Of a DNA stretch of 64,000 nucleotides, positions 18,375 through 26,670 are shown piece after piece. This stretch comes from Phytohabitans sp036906915 (lineage in GTDB: Bacteria > Actinomycetota > Actinomycetes > Mycobacteriales > Micromonosporaceae): the NCBI RefSeq assembly GCF_036906915.1, contig NZ_JBAKHX010000004.1, forward strand, positions 62,001 through 126,000, given 5' to 3'. The notes under the pieces were generated by a model, which was not told where the DNA came from, did no database searches, and worked only from the letters and a program-made list of their open reading frames with translations. The position numbers and the translations under genes are program-made. The stretch's first letter is position 1. Each line of letters opens with the position of its first letter.

Positions 18375-18740
18375 TCAGTCCCAGTCCAGCCCGCCGCGCC
18401 GCCAGACATAGGCGTACGCGATGAAGACCGTCCCAATGAAGAGCAGCATCTCCACGAACCCGAAGAGGCCGAGCGAGTCGAACGACACGGCCCACGGGTA
18501 GAGGAAGATGATTTCGATGTCGAAGATGATGAACAGCATCGCGGTCAGATAGAACTTGACCGGGATGCGACCGCCGCCGATCGGCTCGGGCGACGGCTCG
18601 ATGCCGCACTCGTACGCGGCGAGCTTGGCCTTGTTGTAGCGGCGTGGGCCGATGAACGGCGCGATCGCGACCGAGAAGACCGCGAACCCCGCGGCGAGGG
18701 CGAACATCCCGATGATGGGTACGTAAGGCGAGAGCGACAT
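18375..18740 (-). CDS. nuoA: NADH-quinone oxidoreductase subunit A
   Basis: This three-helix membrane subunit (121 residues) opens the nuo operon. The conserved loop KLAAYECGIEPSPEP and the FDIEIIFLYPWAV helix are intact. The ribosome-binding site AGGGGAAG precedes the ATG. Only 68 bases separate it from the end of the upstream geranylgeranyl-reductase gene on the same strand. The operon promoter must therefore lie in that gap or upstream of the reductase. I could not assign clear -35/-10 boxes in the gap. Confidence 0.96.
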   Translation of the reverse strand: MSLSPYVPIIGMFALAAGFAVFSVAIAPFIGPRRYNKAKLAAYECGIEPSPEPIGGGRIPVKFYLTAMLFIIFDIEIIFLYPWAVSFDSLGLFGFVEMLLFIGTVFIAYAYVWRRGGLDWD

Positions 18741-18808
18741 CGTCTTCCCCTGCTCGTCCTTTCCCTGCCTTGCCTCGGTTACGTCACACTATTGGGCAAC
18801 CCACGCCG

Positions 18809-20071
18809 TCATACGGCGGGGGCCACCCTGGTCATCGCGTTGATGACCCGGTCCATGGCGTCGCCGCCACGCGGATCGGTCAGGTTGGCCAACAGCTTCA
18901 GCACGAACCGCATCAGCGTCGGGTGCGGCATGCCGTGCTTGGTGGCGATCTTCATGATCTGCGGGTTGCCGATGAGCTTTACGAAAATGTTGCCGAGCCG
19001 GTAGTAGCCGCCGTACCGGGCCTTGAGCTCAGCCGGGTACGCCGCGAGCGCGCGCTCCCGGGAGGGGCCGGCCGGACGGGCCAGCGCCTGCACGGCCACC
19101 TCGGCGGCCAGTTCACCCGACTCCATCGCGTACGCGATGCCTTCGCCATTGAAGGGGTTGACCATACCGCCGGAGTCGCCGACCAGCAGCACACCCCGCG
19201 TGTAGTGCGGCACCCGGTTGAAGCCCATCGGCAGCGCCGCGCCCAGGATCGAACCGTCGGCGTTGGCCTCGTCGCTCATGCCCCACTCCGGCGGGGTGCT
19301 GCCGAGCCAGTCGACCAGCAGCCGCCGGTAGTTCGTCTTGCCGAACGCGGCCGAGGAGTTGAGCACGCCGAGCCCTACGTTGACCCGGCCGTCGCCCATG
19401 CCGAAAATCCAGCCGTATCCGGGCAGCAGCTTCTCGCCGGCCTCGCGGCTGCGCAGCTCAAGCCACGACTCCAGGTAGTCGTCCTGGTGCCGGACCGGCG
19501 AGTGGTAGTACCGCCGGACCGCTACACCGATCGGCCGGTCTTCTCGCTTCGCGAGACCCATGGCGAGCGGGAACCGGCCGGACACGCCGTCGGCCGCGAT
19601 CGTGAGCGGGGCGTGGAACTCCTTCTCCTCGCCGTCGATCTCGGCCACCACGCCGGTGGCGCGGCCGTTGCCGTCGAGCACCGGCCGGACGACGTTGGCC
19701 TTGGTGTGCAGCACCGCACCGGCCTTGACCGCCTGCTTGGCGAGCATGTCGTCGAAGTCGAGGCGGGTGCGCACAAGGCCGTAGTTGGGGAAGCTGGCGA
19801 GCTCCGGCCAGTCGAGCTCCAGGCGTACGCCGCCGCCGATGACGCGCAGGCCCTTGTTGTGCAGCCAGCCGTTTTCCGGGCTGGTGTCGATGCCCAGCTT
19901 GACGATCTGCTTGACCGCGCGAGGGGTGAGGCCGTCGCCGCAGACCTTTTCGCGGGGGAACTCGGTCTTCTCCAGCAGCAGCACCCGGAGACCGTGCCGG
20001 GCCAGGTGGTAGGCGGTCGTCGAACCGCCCGGACCGGCGCCTACGACGATGACGTCGGCTTCGTCGGTCAC
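18809..20071 (-). CDS. Geranylgeranyl-reductase-family FAD enzyme (MenJ-like)
   Basis: This is an FAD-dependent oxidoreductase of 420 residues. The N-terminal dinucleotide site reads VIVVGAGPGGSTTAYHLARHG, followed by the conserved EKTEFPREKVCGDGLTPRAV segment with its cysteine. The second FAD motif is VLLVGDSGGMVNPFNGEGI. Close relatives saturate one isoprene unit of menaquinone (MenJ) or reduce geranylgeranyl chains. Its place between nuoA and menG favours menaquinone side-chain reduction. That substrate is inferred from context. Its GTG start is preceded by GGAGGTGA, part of which lies in a large stem-loop described separately. Confidence 0.88.
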   Translation of the reverse strand: MTDEADVIVVGAGPGGSTTAYHLARHGLRVLLLEKTEFPREKVCGDGLTPRAVKQIVKLGIDTSPENGWLHNKGLRVIGGGVRLELDWPELASFPNYGLVRTRLDFDDMLAKQAVKAGAVLHTKANVVRPVLDGNGRATGVVAEIDGEEKEFHAPLTIAADGVSGRFPLAMGLAKREDRPIGVAVRRYYHSPVRHQDDYLESWLELRSREAGEKLLPGYGWIFGMGDGRVNVGLGVLNSSAAFGKTNYRRLLVDWLGSTPPEWGMSDEANADGSILGAALPMGFNRVPHYTRGVLLVGDSGGMVNPFNGEGIAYAMESGELAAEVAVQALARPAGPSRERALAAYPAELKARYGGYYRLGNIFVKLIGNPQIMKIATKHGMPHPTLMRFVLKLLANLTDPRGGDAMDRVINAMTRVAPAV

Positions 20072-20079
20072 CGGTTCAC

Positions 20080-20127
20080 CTCCACTCGGGCGCTAGTGAA
20101 ATGCTTCACAAGCGTTTCCGAGTGGAG
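20080..20127 (-). promoter_or_regulatory. 48-base stem-loop covering the reductase ribosome-binding site
   Basis: The outer arms CTCCACTCGG (20080-20089) and CCGAGTGGAG (20118-20127) are exact complements. The inner bases CGCT-A-GTGAA and TTCAC-A-AGCG also pair around ATGC, so the whole element can fold into one long interrupted stem. On the minus-strand RNA the 3' arm ends in GGAG, the first half of the GGAGGTGA ribosome-binding site. It could be an RNA switch or, as DNA, an operator. Confidence 0.55.
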
Positions 20128-20208
20128 TCTAGAACCGCCCAGGCCCCCTACAGGTCTTAGGTCACCCTAACCAGCCCAGCCTGCGACCCGCTTCCCCGGA
20201 CTTTCCGT

Positions 20209-20267
20209 CGATCAAGGACAAATGCACGTGCCTGGATCTCCGATCCGTGTGCTTTTGTCCTTGATCG
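20209..20267. repeat. Dispersed palindrome, copy 1
   Basis: This is the most diverged copy of a family found four times in the window. Left arm CGATCAAGGACAAATGCACG, right arm ending TTTTGTCCTTGATCG, with imperfect pairing in the inner bases. It lies between the stop of the small 78-residue gene and the reductase promoter region. Confidence 0.75.
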
Positions 20268-20287
20268 ATGCAGATCACCTTGATCGG

Positions 20288-20524
20288 TCAGGCTGCGGGG
20301 CCGCCCGCCGCCACGTCAGCGGCCGCGCAGGGCGCGACACCACCGGAGGGTGAGTCCGCCGGCGGCGTGGGGTCCGGCGCGGATTCGCCGGGCACCGAGG
20401 CGCCTGCGCGGGCTAGCGCAGCCATCAGGTCCGCGGCGAGTTTCTGAGCGGCTTCAGGGTCCTGGGCGGCAAGCTGCCGCATCTGCGCCACCGTGTCGGC
20501 GGTGTCGTCGGTCTGCCCCAACAT
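20288..20524 (-). CDS. Small acidic Pro/Ala-rich protein of unknown function
   Basis: This is a probable 78-residue protein beginning LGQTDDTADTVAQMRQLAAQ. The first 45 residues look helical. The tail is low-complexity Pro/Ser/Gly/Ala with a single Cys. There is no signal peptide, no known motif and no strong ribosome-binding site. The frame is open farther upstream, but the added part is Arg-rich and unlikely. It lies between menG's upstream relative and the reductase, on the same strand as both. I do not recognise it. Confidence 0.45.
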   Translation of the reverse strand: MLGQTDDTADTVAQMRQLAAQDPEAAQKLAADLMAALARAGASVPGESAPDPTPPADSPSGGVAPCAAADVAAGGPAA

Positions 20525-20619
20525 GTGACGCAGCTTACTACCACAAATATCCCTTTTGTACGATCCGCGTCTGTGCCTCGCAAAGAAAACCCAGCCCAGG
20601 ACGGGGCCGGGCACAGCGC

Positions 20620-21312
20620 CTATTGGCGGACCGCACGGTGGAGGGCGACTATGCCGCCCGTCAGGTTGCGCCAGGCGACGTGGCCCCAGCCGGACGCCGC
20701 GATCCGGGTCGCGAGACCTGCCTGGTCGGGCCACGCACGGATGGACTCGGCCAAATAGACATACGCGTCCGGGTTGCTCGCCACCTTGCGCGCCACCGCC
20801 GGCAGCGACCGCATCAGGTACGACATGTAGGCGGTGCGGAAGGCCGCGTTGGTCGGGTGACTGAACTCGCAGACCACCAGGCGCCCGCCCGGCCGGGTAA
20901 CCCGTGCCAGCTCGCGCAGGGCCGCCGCGTTGTCCACCACGTTGCGCAGCGCGAACGAGATCGTCGCGGCGTCGAAGGTCTCGTCGGCGAAGGGCAGACG
21001 CAGGGCGTCGCCGGCCAGCAGCGGCACGTCCGGCCGGACCCGGAGCCCCGCCTGGAGCATGCCGATCGAGAGGTCCAGCCCGACCGCGTACGCCCCAGAT
21101 GTGGCCAGCTCCACAGTGGATACGCCGGTGCCGGCGCCGACGTCGAGCACCCGCTGGCCCGGCCGGAGTCCAAGCGCCTCCCGGGTGGCGCGGCGCCAGC
21201 CCCGGTCCTGCCCGAACGACAGGATCGTGTTGGTCAGGTCGTACCGCCGGGCCACGCCGTCGAACATCGCGGCGATCTCGTGGGGCTGCTTGTCCAGATC
21301 AGCGCGGGTCAC
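20620..21312 (-). CDS. menG: Demethylmenaquinone methyltransferase
   Basis: This SAM-dependent methyltransferase catalyses the last step of menaquinone synthesis, methylating demethylmenaquinone. The UbiE/MenG signature is clear: MFDGVARRYDLTN near the N-terminus, the SAM motif VLDVGAGTGVSTVEL, and FALRNVVDNAAALRELARVTRPGG. I start at the GTG at 21312 (TRADLDKQPHEIAAMFDGVA), which matches the usual N-terminus. An earlier GTG would add 18 unrelated residues. The length, 230 residues, is normal. It sits among other menaquinone genes. Confidence 0.93.
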   Translation of the reverse strand: MTRADLDKQPHEIAAMFDGVARRYDLTNTILSFGQDRGWRRATREALGLRPGQRVLDVGAGTGVSTVELATSGAYAVGLDLSIGMLQAGLRVRPDVPLLAGDALRLPFADETFDAATISFALRNVVDNAAALRELARVTRPGGRLVVCEFSHPTNAAFRTAYMSYLMRSLPAVARKVASNPDAYVYLAESIRAWPDQAGLATRIAASGWGHVAWRNLTGGIVALHRAVRQ

Positions 21313-21401
21313 GTCGACAACTTTGCCAGGAGCTACGCAGACACCGAGGGCGGGGTGGTTGTCCACCCCGCCCTCGACGCCTTGCTCTATATAAACGACC
21401 G

Positions 21402-22565
21402 TCAGGCGGTCGGGGTCTCATCGCCCGGCGTCACCAGGACGACCTTGCGACGGCGGGACATCACGAGGAGAACGCCGCCACCGGCCAGCACGGCCAGGCC
21501 CACGCCACCGATGAGGCCGGCCTGGACACCGGTCACCGGCAGGTCGCCGCCGCCACCGCCACCGGTGCCGCCGACGAACACCGAGAACTCGGAGTCGTTG
21601 TCGGCCGGGTCGATGTCAGCGAGGACCTCTTCGGCCTTCTCGGTGAACTGGTCGAACACCTTCGAGGCGGTCGCGGCCCGCGCCGCCGGGGAGGGCGACT
21701 CGATCGCGGAGAAGCCGCCGACCTTGAGCGTGCCGCCGGTGAGGGTCACCGGGCCGGAGGCGTCCTTGGACACCTTCACCGGGAATACGCCACCGAAGGC
21801 GTCACCGGGGGCCAGGACGGCCTCGGAGTCCTGGCAGAGCAGAACCCGACGGTCGCCGCTGATCGTGCAGCCCTCGTAGTCCTCGATGAAGCTGACCTTC
21901 TCCGGCAGCGTGACGCCGACCCGGAGGCCCTGCGAGCCCTGGTCGCCCTGGTTCAGCACGATCCACGGCAGGGCACCTTCGCCGCCCGGCGGGACCGGCT
22001 TGAGCTCCTCGTCGCCTTCCTCGCCGAACGCGTACACGTCCGAGGCCACGCTGAGCAGGTCGACGCCGCTCTTGGTGACCTCTACCGGAACGCTGGACAC
22101 GTTGTTGCCGGCAGCAGGGTCGGCCACAGCCGACTTGATGGTCAGCTTGAACGTGCCCGCAGGGCCGGGCTCGGCGCCTTCGGCGACGAAGAGCGGCAGC
22201 GGGATCGCCCAGGTCTCGCCGGACGCCAGGTCACCGAGGTCGAGGACGACCTCGTCCGCTTCCGCCTTTACGACGTCGACCCGGTCTGCCTCTTCAAGCT
22301 CGTCGACGTCGATCGTGACCTGCTTCGGGTCGAGCCCGGAAAGGTCGATCGCCACCTGCGTGGCGGCGGCCACACTCGGGCCGGCGTTCTTCACGTCGTA
22401 CCGGAACAGCTTGAGTCCGGCTCCGATCGCGATCTTGCTCGACACCGCCTTGACCGAAACGTCGGCCTCGTCGGCGGCAAGGGCCGGAGCGGCGAACAGA
22501 CCGGTCGCGAACAGACCGACGGCGCCGGCGCCGGCATACGCCAACGCACGTGTGCGGAAGTGCAT
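21402..22565 (-). CDS. LPxTG-anchored cell-surface protein
   Basis: This is a 387-residue exported protein. The N-terminus is a classical signal peptide (positive HFRTR, hydrophobic core, cleavage near APALAADEA). The body has two beta-rich repeats resembling CARDB/DUF11-like adhesion modules, with two cysteines in the second (CTISGDRRVLLC). The C-terminus has a Gly-rich linker, LPVTG, a hydrophobic helix and SRRRK, a sortase sorting signal. The sortase gene is not in the window. The function is unknown. Two damaged relatives lie immediately upstream on the same strand. Confidence 0.85.
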   Translation of the reverse strand: MHFRTRALAYAGAGAVGLFATGLFAAPALAADEADVSVKAVSSKIAIGAGLKLFRYDVKNAGPSVAAATQVAIDLSGLDPKQVTIDVDELEEADRVDVVKAEADEVVLDLGDLASGETWAIPLPLFVAEGAEPGPAGTFKLTIKSAVADPAAGNNVSSVPVEVTKSGVDLLSVASDVYAFGEEGDEELKPVPPGGEGALPWIVLNQGDQGSQGLRVGVTLPEKVSFIEDYEGCTISGDRRVLLCQDSEAVLAPGDAFGGVFPVKVSKDASGPVTLTGGTLKVGGFSAIESPSPAARAATASKVFDQFTEKAEEVLADIDPADNDSEFSVFVGGTGGGGGGDLPVTGVQAGLIGGVGLAVLAGGGVLLVMSRRRKVVLVTPGDETPTA

Positions 22566-22683
22566 CGAAGCTTCCCCCGAGTGAGGTTAAGGAAAACGAA
22601 AAGTTCGAGGCGGGACGCTAGCGGTCAGCGGTCGCGCCCCGCTACCCCTCTTGAATTCCCCGGAGAAGGCTCGACGTTCGCTG

Positions 22684-23799
22684 TTAGTGGCGATTGTCCA
22701 GTTTGGTGCGTCGTTGGGTGGGCGGGACAGTCGAAAGATAAATCGGGTCGCACATGATCTGTCGTCCGTTCGACCGATCATTGACACACGTCAGCGTGAC
22801 GAGGAGGTGACCATGTGTCGCCGAATCAGCAGTGACAGACCAATGCCGACGACCAGAGCGCCGCCTCCACGGCCGTGTGACCAGCCCGATCGGACCGCCT
22901 ATCACGGGAAGCGACCCCGCCGCCAGCGCCGCCACGCTTCTGCGTACGGATAACAAAGTCATCTCGATTATCGGTGGCATCGATTTCGCCGACCGAAAGG
23001 GACGGTGACACCCACCGGCTAGCGAAGTTCGCGTTCGCCGGCGTGCGACAAAGACGAGGATCGAACCAGCGAGGAGCGTCGCGAGGCCGATGGCGGCGAC
23101 GGCGCCGGGTGAGCCGCCGCCGGTGACCGGCAGGCTGCCGCCGCCGCTCGCGCTGGGGCTGGGCGTCGGACTCTTGGTGGGAGTCGGGCTCGGGCTGGGT
23201 GAGGTGGCCGCCGCGACGAACACCGTGTACTCGTCGGTGTTGTCGGTCGCGTCAACGTCGATCTCGATGCCAAGCGGTGCCTTCGCGGTGAAGAAGTCGC
23301 CATGCTCGACGGCGGGAGCCCGTGCCGCGGTAACGCCAGCCTCGATCGGCGCGGCGGTGAGGGTGCCCCCGGTCAACGCCTTCGGACCGGGAGCGTCGGC
23401 GGTAACCTTGACCCGCCAGTAGAACCAGCCCGACGACGGCGGGTCCTCCTCGTTTTCCGGGTCGTCCTCGTGCGCCGGCACCAGTACGACGTCGGCCCGC
23501 GAGCAGACCGCACGGCGTGCGGTCTGGTAGTACGCGCAGCCGGCCAGCCTCTCGGTGAACCAGACGTGCGCGGGCAACGCGATCGTCACGGTGACGCCCG
23601 TCACCGGCGTGTCGCCCTGGTTCTGCACGAAGGCCCAGAGGGTGCCGGTGCCGCCCGGCGGGATCGGATCGTTGCCCTCGCTGCTGTCCAGGTACACGTC
23701 GGGTGCGAACAGTCGCAGGTCGGCGCCCTCGCCACCGACGGCGACCGACGCGGTGGCCGTGTTGTTGGCCGGGACGGGATCAGCCGTGTCGGCGGTCAC
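22684..23799 (-). pseudogene. N-terminally truncated LPxTG surface-protein paralogue
   Basis: The translation from the GTG at 23799 aligns with the second half of the neighbouring LPVTG protein. Shared features include ADP-x-NN, DVY...PPGG.G, a CAYYQTARRAVC cysteine pair and DATDNTDEYTVFV, then LPVTG, a membrane helix and ARRRTRTS. The signal peptide and the whole first repeat, about 160 residues, are missing. A short reading frame with a different start (ATG 23875) runs into this region out of frame and stops. The sorting signal is also not terminal: the frame continues about 110 residues into a third, degraded copy. Without a signal peptide it cannot be exported by the usual route, so I call it a pseudogene. 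A sequencing error near 23800 is the alternative. Confidence 0.65.
22791..23011 (-). pseudogene. Frame-shifted remnant of a third LPxTG surface protein
   Basis: Three reading frames must be joined to read this remnant. One encodes EIDATDNRDDFVI, like DATDN(T)DEYTVFV of the neighbour. The next encodes GSLPVIGG, a damaged LPxTG. The third encodes GGALVVGIGLSLLIRRHMV, a membrane helix with a positive tail, ending in TGA at 22793. The order matches the C-terminus of the two neighbouring proteins. Only this end is left. Confidence 0.6.
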
Positions 23800-23885
23800 C
23801 GGCCTTGACCACCCCGGTGTCGAGCTTGCACACCAGCAGACCCGACGCAGTGGCCCAGCCGACGCGCGAAAGCATAGACAGAACG

Positions 23886-25088
23886 TTACCGGTTGACCTC
23901 AAGCAGAGGCAGCCCCGCACCGCCACCGGGCAGCGCGATGGACGAGAAGTGCGAAACCACCCGCTCGTCGACCGGGTCGTCGGCGGGCGTGCGGTGGACG
24001 GCCAGGTGCCGGTACAGCGTGTCGCGCTGAGCCGGGATGCGGCCGGCGGACCGGATCATCCAGATCAGCTCGTGCAGGTTGGACCGGTGGCGGGCGCCGG
24101 CCGAGGAGATGACGTTCTCCTCCAGCATGATCGAGCCGAGGTCGTCCACACCCATGTGCAGGGAGAGCTGACCGGCCTCCTTGCCTGTGGTGAGCCAGGA
24201 CGCCTGGAGGTGCGCCACCTGCTCGAAGAAGAGCCGGGCCACCGCGATCAGCCGCAGGTACTCCAGCGTGGTGGCCTGCGTGCGACCCTTGAGGTGGTTG
24301 TTTTCGGGCTGGTAGGTCCACGGGATGAAGGCGCGGAACCCGCCGGTGCGGTCATGCACGTCGCGGATCATCCGCATGTGCTCGATGCGTTCGGCGTGCG
24401 TCTCACCGGTGCCCATCATCATGGTCGCGGTGGACTCGACGCCGAGCGTGTGCGCGAGCTCCATGACCTCCAGCCACCGCGCGCCCGACTCCTTCAGCGG
24501 CGCGATGGCCTTGCGCGGCCGGTCCGGCAGCATCTCGGCGCCGGCGCCTGCGATCGAGTCCAGGCCGGCGGTCTTGATCCGGGTGATCGCCTCTTCGAGC
24601 GAGACACCCGACACCTTGGCCATGTGCAGGATCTCGCTCGGGCCGATGGAGTGGATGGCGAGCTGCGGGTACGCCGACTTGACCGTGGAGAAGAGCTCCT
24701 CGTAGTACTCGACGCCGTACTCGGGGTGGTGTCCGCCCTGGAGCATCACCTGGGTGGCGCCGAGCTCGACCGCCTCGCCGCACCGCCGCAGGATCTCCTC
24801 CATCGGGTGCGACCAGCCCTCGCGGTGCTTCGGCGCCCGGTAGAAGGCACAGAACTTGCACGCGGTCACGCACACGTTCGTGTAGTTGATGTTGCGGTCG
24901 ATGAGGTACGTGACTATGCCGTCCGGGTACCGGCGGCGCCGCACCGCGTCGGCCGCCTCACCCAGGGCGTGGAACGGGGCGTCGGTGTAGAGGAGTAGCG
25001 CCTCCTCGGGCGTGATCCGCCCGCCGTCGGCGCCGCGCTGGAGGATGCTCTCGATCTCCCGATTCACAATCCGAGCGTACGTGAGCAC
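23886..25088 (-). CDS. mqnC: Cyclic dehypoxanthinyl futalosine synthase
   Basis: This radical-SAM enzyme of the futalosine menaquinone pathway converts dehypoxanthine futalosine to the cyclic product. The 4Fe-4S motif is CVTACKFC (Cys73, 77 and 80), preceded by INYTNV as in MqnC and MqnE. The MqnC-specific stretches MLQGGHHPEYGVEYYE, SIGPSEILHM and AGAGAEMLPDRPR are present. The length, 400 residues, is normal. A second GTG seven codons in is an alternative start. The start lies only 12 bases from the divergent membrane-protein gene. With mqnA at 33 kb it shows that this organism uses the futalosine route. Confidence 0.94.
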   Translation of the reverse strand: MLTYARIVNREIESILQRGADGGRITPEEALLLYTDAPFHALGEAADAVRRRRYPDGIVTYLIDRNINYTNVCVTACKFCAFYRAPKHREGWSHPMEEILRRCGEAVELGATQVMLQGGHHPEYGVEYYEELFSTVKSAYPQLAIHSIGPSEILHMAKVSGVSLEEAITRIKTAGLDSIAGAGAEMLPDRPRKAIAPLKESGARWLEVMELAHTLGVESTATMMMGTGETHAERIEHMRMIRDVHDRTGGFRAFIPWTYQPENNHLKGRTQATTLEYLRLIAVARLFFEQVAHLQASWLTTGKEAGQLSLHMGVDDLGSIMLEENVISSAGARHRSNLHELIWMIRSAGRIPAQRDTLYRHLAVHRTPADDPVDERVVSHFSSIALPGGGAGLPLLEVNR

Positions 25089-25100
25089 ACCCCCGCCGAT

Positions 25101-26579
25101 ATGCTGGCAACCCCTCTAGCTGTGAAGGCCGCCGCACTTGTGACCGCTACCGTGATCGCTCCCGCGACACCCGCGGCCGGCAAAGTTGATCAACTTCGGC
25201 GGCACTGGGTCTTCGGCGCGCTCCTGCTGCTCGGTGGCGTCCTACGGCTGCTTTTCATGATCGCGTACCAGCCTGCCTTCTGGTTCTACGGCGACAGCGG
25301 CTCGTACATCCGGCTGAGCGAGGCCCCGCTCGCCCCGCACGTCAGCCGCGGCCTCGGCTTCGTCGTACTGCTCAAGTGGCTCGAACCCACCGGCACCTTC
25401 ATGTCGGTGGCGCTGGTCCAGCACCTGCTCGGCCTCGGGCTGGCCGTGCTGGTGTACGCCGTCCTCCAGCGCCGGGGCGTGGCCCGCTGGATCTCCTGCC
25501 TGGCGGTCGCGCCGCTGCTCTTCGACGAGCTGGCCGTCACGGTGGAGCACTACCTGCTCCCCGACACGCTCTTCACGGCGCTGCTGGCCATCGGCGTGCT
25601 GCTGGTGCTGTGGCACCACAAGCCCGGCTGGCTGGCCACCGCCGGCTGCGGGATCCTGCTCGTCGCGGCCTGGTTCACCAAGCCCAGCGCCCTGCCCGTA
25701 GTGCTCCTGGTCGGGCTGTACCTGCTCGCGATGAGGGTGGGCTGGCGCCCGCTGGTCGCGTACGCGGTCGCGTTCGCCGTGCCGTACATCGCGATCATGC
25801 AGTGGATCGGTGACCGGCAGAGCGTCTACGGCTCGCAGACCGGCATCGCCCTGTACGGCCGGGCGGCCATCATCGCCGACTGCGACCGGATCAAGCTGAC
25901 GCCCGAGGAACGCACGCTCTGCCCGGTGGCGCACTACGACCGGGCCGACGCGTACTTCTGGCTGCGGCCACAGCACATGCAGCGGATGGTGTACACGCCG
26001 GAGGGCGTCAAGCTGGTCACCGAGTTCTCCATCGCGGTGATCAGGCAGCAGCCGCTGGACTATCTGCGTTCGGTCGGCAAGGAGTCGCTGGCCCACTTCG
26101 TGCCCGGGATGCGTCTGGGACCGATGCACGAGTGCCTGCGCGAGCGCTGGGCGCCGCCGGAGCAGTGGCGTGACACCACGCCCGTACCGGATCGGTGCCC
26201 GCCGGCCCGCGCCCGCCCGAACTACGCCGACGACTTCGCGCCGCTTTCGAACGCGCCCGCCGCGACCCCGCTCACCCGCGCCCTGGACGTGTACGGGAAG
26301 TACGTCCGCACGATCCCGCTGATGTTTTCGGCGGCGCTCCTGCTGACCCTCGCCGCGCTCTTCGCCGGACGCCGGGTGCCCGGGCGCACCCGGCTGGCCA
26401 CGGTGATGCTCCTGCTCGCCGGGCCGGGCCTGACCGTGCTGACCGTGCTGCTTGGCATGTACGAGGCCCGGTATGCGCTGCCCGCGCTGCCGCTGGCCGC
26501 CGTCGGCGCCGCGCTAGCCTTGCATGGGTTGATCAACAAGCAGGGGGAGAACGTCGATGGAGCACCGCCGGCCGGGTAA
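25101..26579 (+). CDS. Polytopic membrane protein, GT-C glycosyltransferase-like
   Basis: This is a 492-residue membrane protein with about nine to eleven helices. After the first helix comes an extracytoplasmic loop, FWFYGDSGSYIRLS, whose acidic residue is placed like the catalytic Asp of GT-C (PMT/ArnT-like) lipid-dependent sugar transferases. A large hydrophilic domain at about 250-390 contains several cysteines. The last helices end in KQGENVDGAPPAG. The donor and acceptor cannot be told. No good ribosome-binding site precedes the ATG at 25101, so translation may be leaderless, or the start may be one of the GTGs shortly downstream. Confidence 0.6.
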   Translation: MLATPLAVKAAALVTATVIAPATPAAGKVDQLRRHWVFGALLLLGGVLRLLFMIAYQPAFWFYGDSGSYIRLSEAPLAPHVSRGLGFVVLLKWLEPTGTFMSVALVQHLLGLGLAVLVYAVLQRRGVARWISCLAVAPLLFDELAVTVEHYLLPDTLFTALLAIGVLLVLWHHKPGWLATAGCGILLVAAWFTKPSALPVVLLVGLYLLAMRVGWRPLVAYAVAFAVPYIAIMQWIGDRQSVYGSQTGIALYGRAAIIADCDRIKLTPEERTLCPVAHYDRADAYFWLRPQHMQRMVYTPEGVKLVTEFSIAVIRQQPLDYLRSVGKESLAHFVPGMRLGPMHECLRERWAPPEQWRDTTPVPDRCPPARARPNYADDFAPLSNAPAATPLTRALDVYGKYVRTIPLMFSAALLLTLAALFAGRRVPGRTRLATVMLLLAGPGLTVLTVLLGMYEARYALPALPLAAVGAALALHGLINKQGENVDGAPPAG

Positions 26580-26670
26580 CTCCGGTCTGTCCGTGTCGGT
26601 CGTCGGGCTGGGCCTGCTGCCGTTCTTCCCGCTGGAAAGTCTGAACGAGATCACGCGTCATAGTCGATGA
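26557..26670 (+). pseudogene. Remnant of an aldo/keto reductase gene
   Basis: A GGGGGAGA ribosome-binding site and ATG start a 37-codon frame. Its first 19 residues, MEHRRPGNSGLSVSVVGLG, read like the N-terminus of aldo/keto reductases. The frame then jumps to LLPFFPLES, which resembles a segment from the middle of these enzymes (GVLPFFPLASG), and soon stops. The central 150 or so residues and the C-terminus are absent. It overlaps the end of the membrane-protein gene and, on the other strand, the end of paaE. Confidence 0.55.
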
